DNA of 10,100 bases from Phoronis ovalis. Its lineage: Eukaryota > Phoronida > Phoronidae. This document shows positions 7,612 to 10,100 of this stretch, in pieces. The stretch covers positions 1-10,100 of the forward strand of contig JAOXYB010067911.1 in the NCBI GenBank assembly GCA_028565635.1, given 5' to 3'. The notes beneath the pieces are model-generated. The model ran no database searches and was not told where the DNA came from. It worked only from the letters and a program-made list of their open reading frames with translations. Every line of letters starts with the position of its first letter. Positions within the stretch are counted from its first letter, which is position 1. The translations under genes and the position numbers were made by a program.

Positions 7612-8390
7612 CTACACAAAAAACAGAAAGTTATACCACAGTTTGAAATCTCTTTATCATTTGATATCGGGTGGGGTAAAAGAAAAGAACCGAAAAACTT
7701 AAGTAGATGACATACATGAAGTTAGTCTGTAGTCCAGACTGTTTTCTGCATATTACTATTGTAATATCATTTATTGTAAATTATCATAACCTCTGGTTGT
7801 ATAATATTACACATATGAGCAGAAAAAATCATGCAAGTCCCTAGTGTCAATACTTGCTTTATTTAATATATGCTATTTTGGTATATATGGGTGTACATTT
7901 GATACTGGGTGAACATTTGAAACTGGATAAATATTTGATACTGGGTTAATATCTGATACTAGGTAAAAGCTAGGTAATGGTGTAAACTAAAAAACAAGAC
8001 AATTTTGACAAGTTATAACTGAAAAAGGTTTAAAAACACCCAAAAGGGACCGAGGTCAGTCTAACATGAAGTCAATTATTTTAATAATGCTAAGAAAATA
8101 AAATTACAATTATTTTCATTTTGATTGATCTGATTTTTTTAAAAATTATAATTTTTCGAGGTTATTTAAATATATTCAGTATTGAAGAGGACATGACCTG
8201 GAAAATTTTGTCTTAACACCAAACAAGTTTGTAATGAGAAAAATGAAGTTTCCAAATTTTGTTCAAAAAGCTCGTCTAGAAAACGAGATTCATGGAGATG
8301 TATATGGAGAGTATGTTTTTTCTGTTGTGTAGTCTTAAATATTATGTTGTCCTTGAAAATATATAAACCAGTACAGTACATTAATATTAC
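7612..8390 (-). other. SCUBE intron between exons C and D
   Basis: This 779-nt intron is the largest between common exons. It holds the 18-bp minisatellite at 7896..7967. The open frame reading down to 8166 is exon C read in a wrong frame and continuing into intron. Confidence 0.7.
7896..7967. repeat. Minisatellite, four 18-bp units
   Basis: The units are catttgatactgggtgaa (7896), catttgaaactggataaa (7914), tatttgatactgggttaa (7932) and tatctgatactaggtaaa (7950). Spacing is exactly 18 bp with a few substitutions and no indels. The 18-bp period has no coding role here because it lies within an intron and contains stops on the gene strand. Confidence 0.85.
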
Positions 8391-8552
8391 CTCCACACTC
8401 TGTGAGATTTCTAGCCCCAACAATTCCTGTTCCCTCTGGTCCCGGACAGTTCTGGCAAAACAACTGACCCTCACGATCCTGATATGTTCCCTTAGCACAT
8501 GGCTCACATTGGTTGGTCTCACCATTGAAATAGGTACCGATGCTGCATGCAA
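8391..8552 (-). CDS. SCUBE: SCUBE exon C: first GCC2/GCC3 cysteine-rich module
   Basis: This 162-bp symmetric exon (phase 1-1) follows the acceptor ctttgtag and ends at GGAG|gtaata. It encodes 53 whole codons with the pattern [36 protein letters not shown], the signature spacing of the GCC2/GCC3 (ephrin receptor-like, PF07699) module. An N-glycosylation sequon (NLT) lies just before the last ECG, where vertebrate SCUBE has NMSECG, so the glycosylation site looks conserved. The symmetric phase lets single modules be added or skipped without a frameshift, which fits a module family built by exon duplication. Confidence 0.93.
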
Positions 8553-8704
8553 CTACAAAGACATTATAAGATTGACAATTAACACAAATTAAAAAAATAT
8601 ATTTAATCAGGCTATATCCCTAAAGTGAATCAGAGTCGAGATACTTCGAATACAGTCAAAGTTTCTGCAGATCATCATAAATTTCACATAACAGTCCCAC
8701 CTAC

Positions 8705-8808
8705 CACATGTATGGTCAACTAAGACTTGACCTATGCCACACTTTGGGATGATGTCACCGGATGTCTTAAACGAACGGCGACTAACTGGGTAATCTTCTT
8801 CATCGACT
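8705..8808 (-). CDS. SCUBE: SCUBE exon B: spacer end and first Cys of the GCC2/GCC3 region
   Basis: This 104-bp exon follows the acceptor tttttttcag and ends at TGTG|gtaggt. It begins with an acidic patch (VDEEDYPVS), continues RRSFKTSGDIIPK, and then enters the cysteine-rich region with CGIGQVLVDHTC. Vertebrate SCUBE has CGVGQ..(N)QCV at the same place. The final G joins TT of the next exon to give Val, recreating the CVxC motif seen in the family. The acceptor could also be read two bases later (agag), but only the chosen position keeps the frame with the previous exon. Confidence 0.9.
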
Positions 8809-9101
8809 CTGAAAAAAATTTCAAACATTTAATACACAAATTTCAAATATTGAACTTCTATCTAATGAAATTAGTGTACAAAAGAAAGTCATTAAAAAGC
8901 TCTAGAAAATGACGGAATGTATCACAGCAGATATTATGCAGAACTAATCTTTATCATTTATTTTAACGTTTTTGTTACAATAGTTGTATACTTTCTTTTA
9001 CTAAATAAAAAAGGCCATAGCTTCATAACTTTTTACTGTAAAAACTACATTAAAAAAGCTATTGTTCATATTTTTATTTTCATAATTAAAAATTCACAAA
9101 C

Positions 9102-9204
9102 CTGACAAATAATTCATCTCTGTTAATTTTTTTTCTCAACTGACGGATTGTCTTTTTCATTAATCGCTCCGTTTTCTTTCGCACACACTCTACATCACAT
9201 CGTT
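9102..9204 (-). CDS. SCUBE: SCUBE exon A: basic spacer segment
   Basis: This 103-bp exon follows the acceptor tttaattttcag and ends at CAG|gtttgt. It contributes 33 whole codons plus split codons at both ends. The peptide has a CDVEC pair of cysteines followed by a strongly basic helix-like stretch (KKTERLMKKTIRQLRKKINR), with 12 Lys/Arg among 33 residues. It aligns with the polycationic end of the vertebrate SCUBE spacer (the RLRKA..RTLRKAV region, from memory), a part thought to mediate cell-surface or heparan-sulfate attachment. The split Arg codon completes with the first base of the next exon. It is the most 5' SCUBE exon recognisable in the window. Confidence 0.85.
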
Positions 9205-10100
9205 CTGAAAATTAAACAAATATTCCCTTTGCATTACAAATGTCCAAAAGCGATACAGCTTATAAAAGCTGTTTCGAGTATGTTGAGTATAAGGATTATA
9301 AGAGGTAAGAATCTCAGTGTGAACATATCAAAAATATAGGACAAAAGTAATTGTTTGTGGTATTGCAAAACGAGAGAAAGGCAAAATAATGCACATGTTT
9401 CTATACTGGTATATCTTAACATTAAAAAACAATAATAATGTGTTTCCTGTGTATAACTAGTTATTAGCTAAACTGTTTACTTTCTTTTAGTATATAAATA
9501 GGTCAATAAATATGTACAAGAGTTTTTTGCGTTTATTACTATTTTCCAAAGTCTGTTAACTTAAAGACAAAATACTGACAAAAACAGGAAAACAGCTAGC
9601 CAATAAATATTTGTAAACATTATATTTTTTTGTTCCTGTTAAAACAAGGTTCACTAAAAATACACAAATCGACATATTTTTTTTCACAACATGATGCAGA
9701 GATTATTAATTTCAGTGTACTATATATGCTTATGTTCAAACCTACAGGGCACTGTAACATTCTAAAATCAATAATTTGTTTTCACTACATAAGTGCTAAT
9801 CCAAGCTTTTCTGAAGCCGGAAAACAAGGATCAACCACCCAAACTATACATAACCAGCAAACACTTCAATTTATTTACAGAAAGTATTATCTAACCTATT
9901 GCATTCAACAGATTGTTTGTCTTGTCTCATTTGAAACATGGTTCACAAGTCAAGAGCTTCAAGAGTTGTTTAGTATTCTCAAATACACAGCTTTAGCAAT
10001 GTTAAGAAAACAGAAGCAAACTTAAGTGAAATTTCAGAAGAGTTTGAATTTTAATGTAAATGGGGGGAAGAATAAGTATATTGTTCTCTTTTGTAGCTTA
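9205..10100. other. Upstream SCUBE intron, no recognised exon
   Basis: This should be the intron 5' of exon A. I find no stretch resembling the SCUBE spacer or EGF repeats on the minus strand. A 131-codon plus-strand open frame (9630..10025) has AT-driven composition, no domain pattern and no promoter or splice context, so it is not annotated as a gene. Confidence 0.5.

Larger units (their letters stand above)
3198..9204 (-). other. SCUBE: SCUBE-family gene, 3' portion (gene span, ten exons)
   Basis: This is the span of a partial gene read right to left. Joining its exons gives one continuous frame of basic spacer, three GCC2/GCC3 cysteine-rich modules, one CUB domain and a short conserved C-terminal tail. 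That order is the diagnostic C-terminal half of SCUBE1/2/3. The joined frame encodes 425 residues with the proximal last exon or 422 with the distal one, plus the missing N-terminus. Vertebrate SCUBE proteins are secreted or peripheral cell-surface glycoproteins; SCUBE2 acts with Dispatched in releasing lipid-modified Hedgehog, and others act as co-receptors for growth factors. Which paralogue this represents cannot be decided, and it may be a single pre-duplication invertebrate SCUBE. Donors are gtttgt, gtaggt, gtaata, gttcgt, gtaagt, gtaagt, gtaaga and gttagg; all acceptors are AG. Missing here are the signal peptide, the EGF repeats and the start codon, expected beyond 10100. Confidence 0.93.

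Noticed and set aside
8344-8592. 82-codon plus-strand frame and a 128-codon minus-strand frame over 8166..8552
   Set aside because: Both are wrong-frame shadows of SCUBE exon C, which reads as a clean GCC2/GCC3 module in the remaining minus frame.
9102-9204. Basic stretch as a nuclear localisation signal of a separate protein
   Set aside because: It is in phase with the SCUBE exons and matches the basic part of the SCUBE spacer, an extracellular region.
9630-10025. 131-codon plus-strand open reading frame
   Set aside because: Composition is that expected from AT-rich noncoding DNA, no domain pattern is visible, no initiator or splice context is apparent, and it lies in the expected upstream SCUBE intron on the opposite strand.

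Overview
This is an AT-rich invertebrate animal window with typical eukaryotic gene structure: short coding islands bounded by GT..AG splice sites and separated by AT-rich introns. The base composition and the divergence of the recognised protein from vertebrate relatives would fit a mollusc or another lophotrochozoan, but nothing here fixes the species.

Most of the window (about 9204 down to 3198, minus strand) is the 3' half of a SCUBE gene (secreted signal peptide-CUB-EGF-like protein). I reconstructed ten exons by joining frames across GT..AG introns. In transcript order they are two basic-spacer exons (9102..9204, 8705..8808), three cysteine-rich GCC2/GCC3 (ephrin-receptor-like) exons (8391..8552, 7444..7611, 6795..6956), two exons that together make one CUB domain (6222..6419, 5732..5884), a short linker exon (5157..5236), and two homologous, mutually exclusive last exons (4782..4931 and 3198..3338). 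All split codons join in phase. The N-terminal signal peptide and EGF repeats lie beyond position 10100.

The main discovery is the pair of last exons. Each starts in phase 0 after an acceptor AG, each has its own stop codon, and they share 31 of 46 aligned residues. Of the 31 conserved residues, 17 are encoded by different codons, so the duplication is old and both copies look selected at the protein level. The upstream copy is followed within about 90 nt by two AATAAA signals and a GU-rich element. The gene therefore appears able to make two proteins with different C-terminal tails: one basic and vertebrate-like (distal exon), one neutral to acidic (proximal exon).

On the plus strand, 690..1120 is the last coding exon of a different gene. 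It encodes a Ser/Thr-rich, multiply N-glycosylatable stalk, one transmembrane helix and a 37-residue cytoplasmic tail, and I cannot name the family. It runs tail-to-tail with the SCUBE gene. Its upstream intron (1..689) holds scattered copies of a CCCTGAAATATMCTA motif. Other structure includes a 39-bp near-perfect tandem duplication just upstream of the distal last exon's acceptor, a 4 x 18-bp minisatellite in a SCUBE intron, and two inverted repeats of modest significance. No RNA gene, CRISPR array, prokaryotic element or intact transposon is recognisable.
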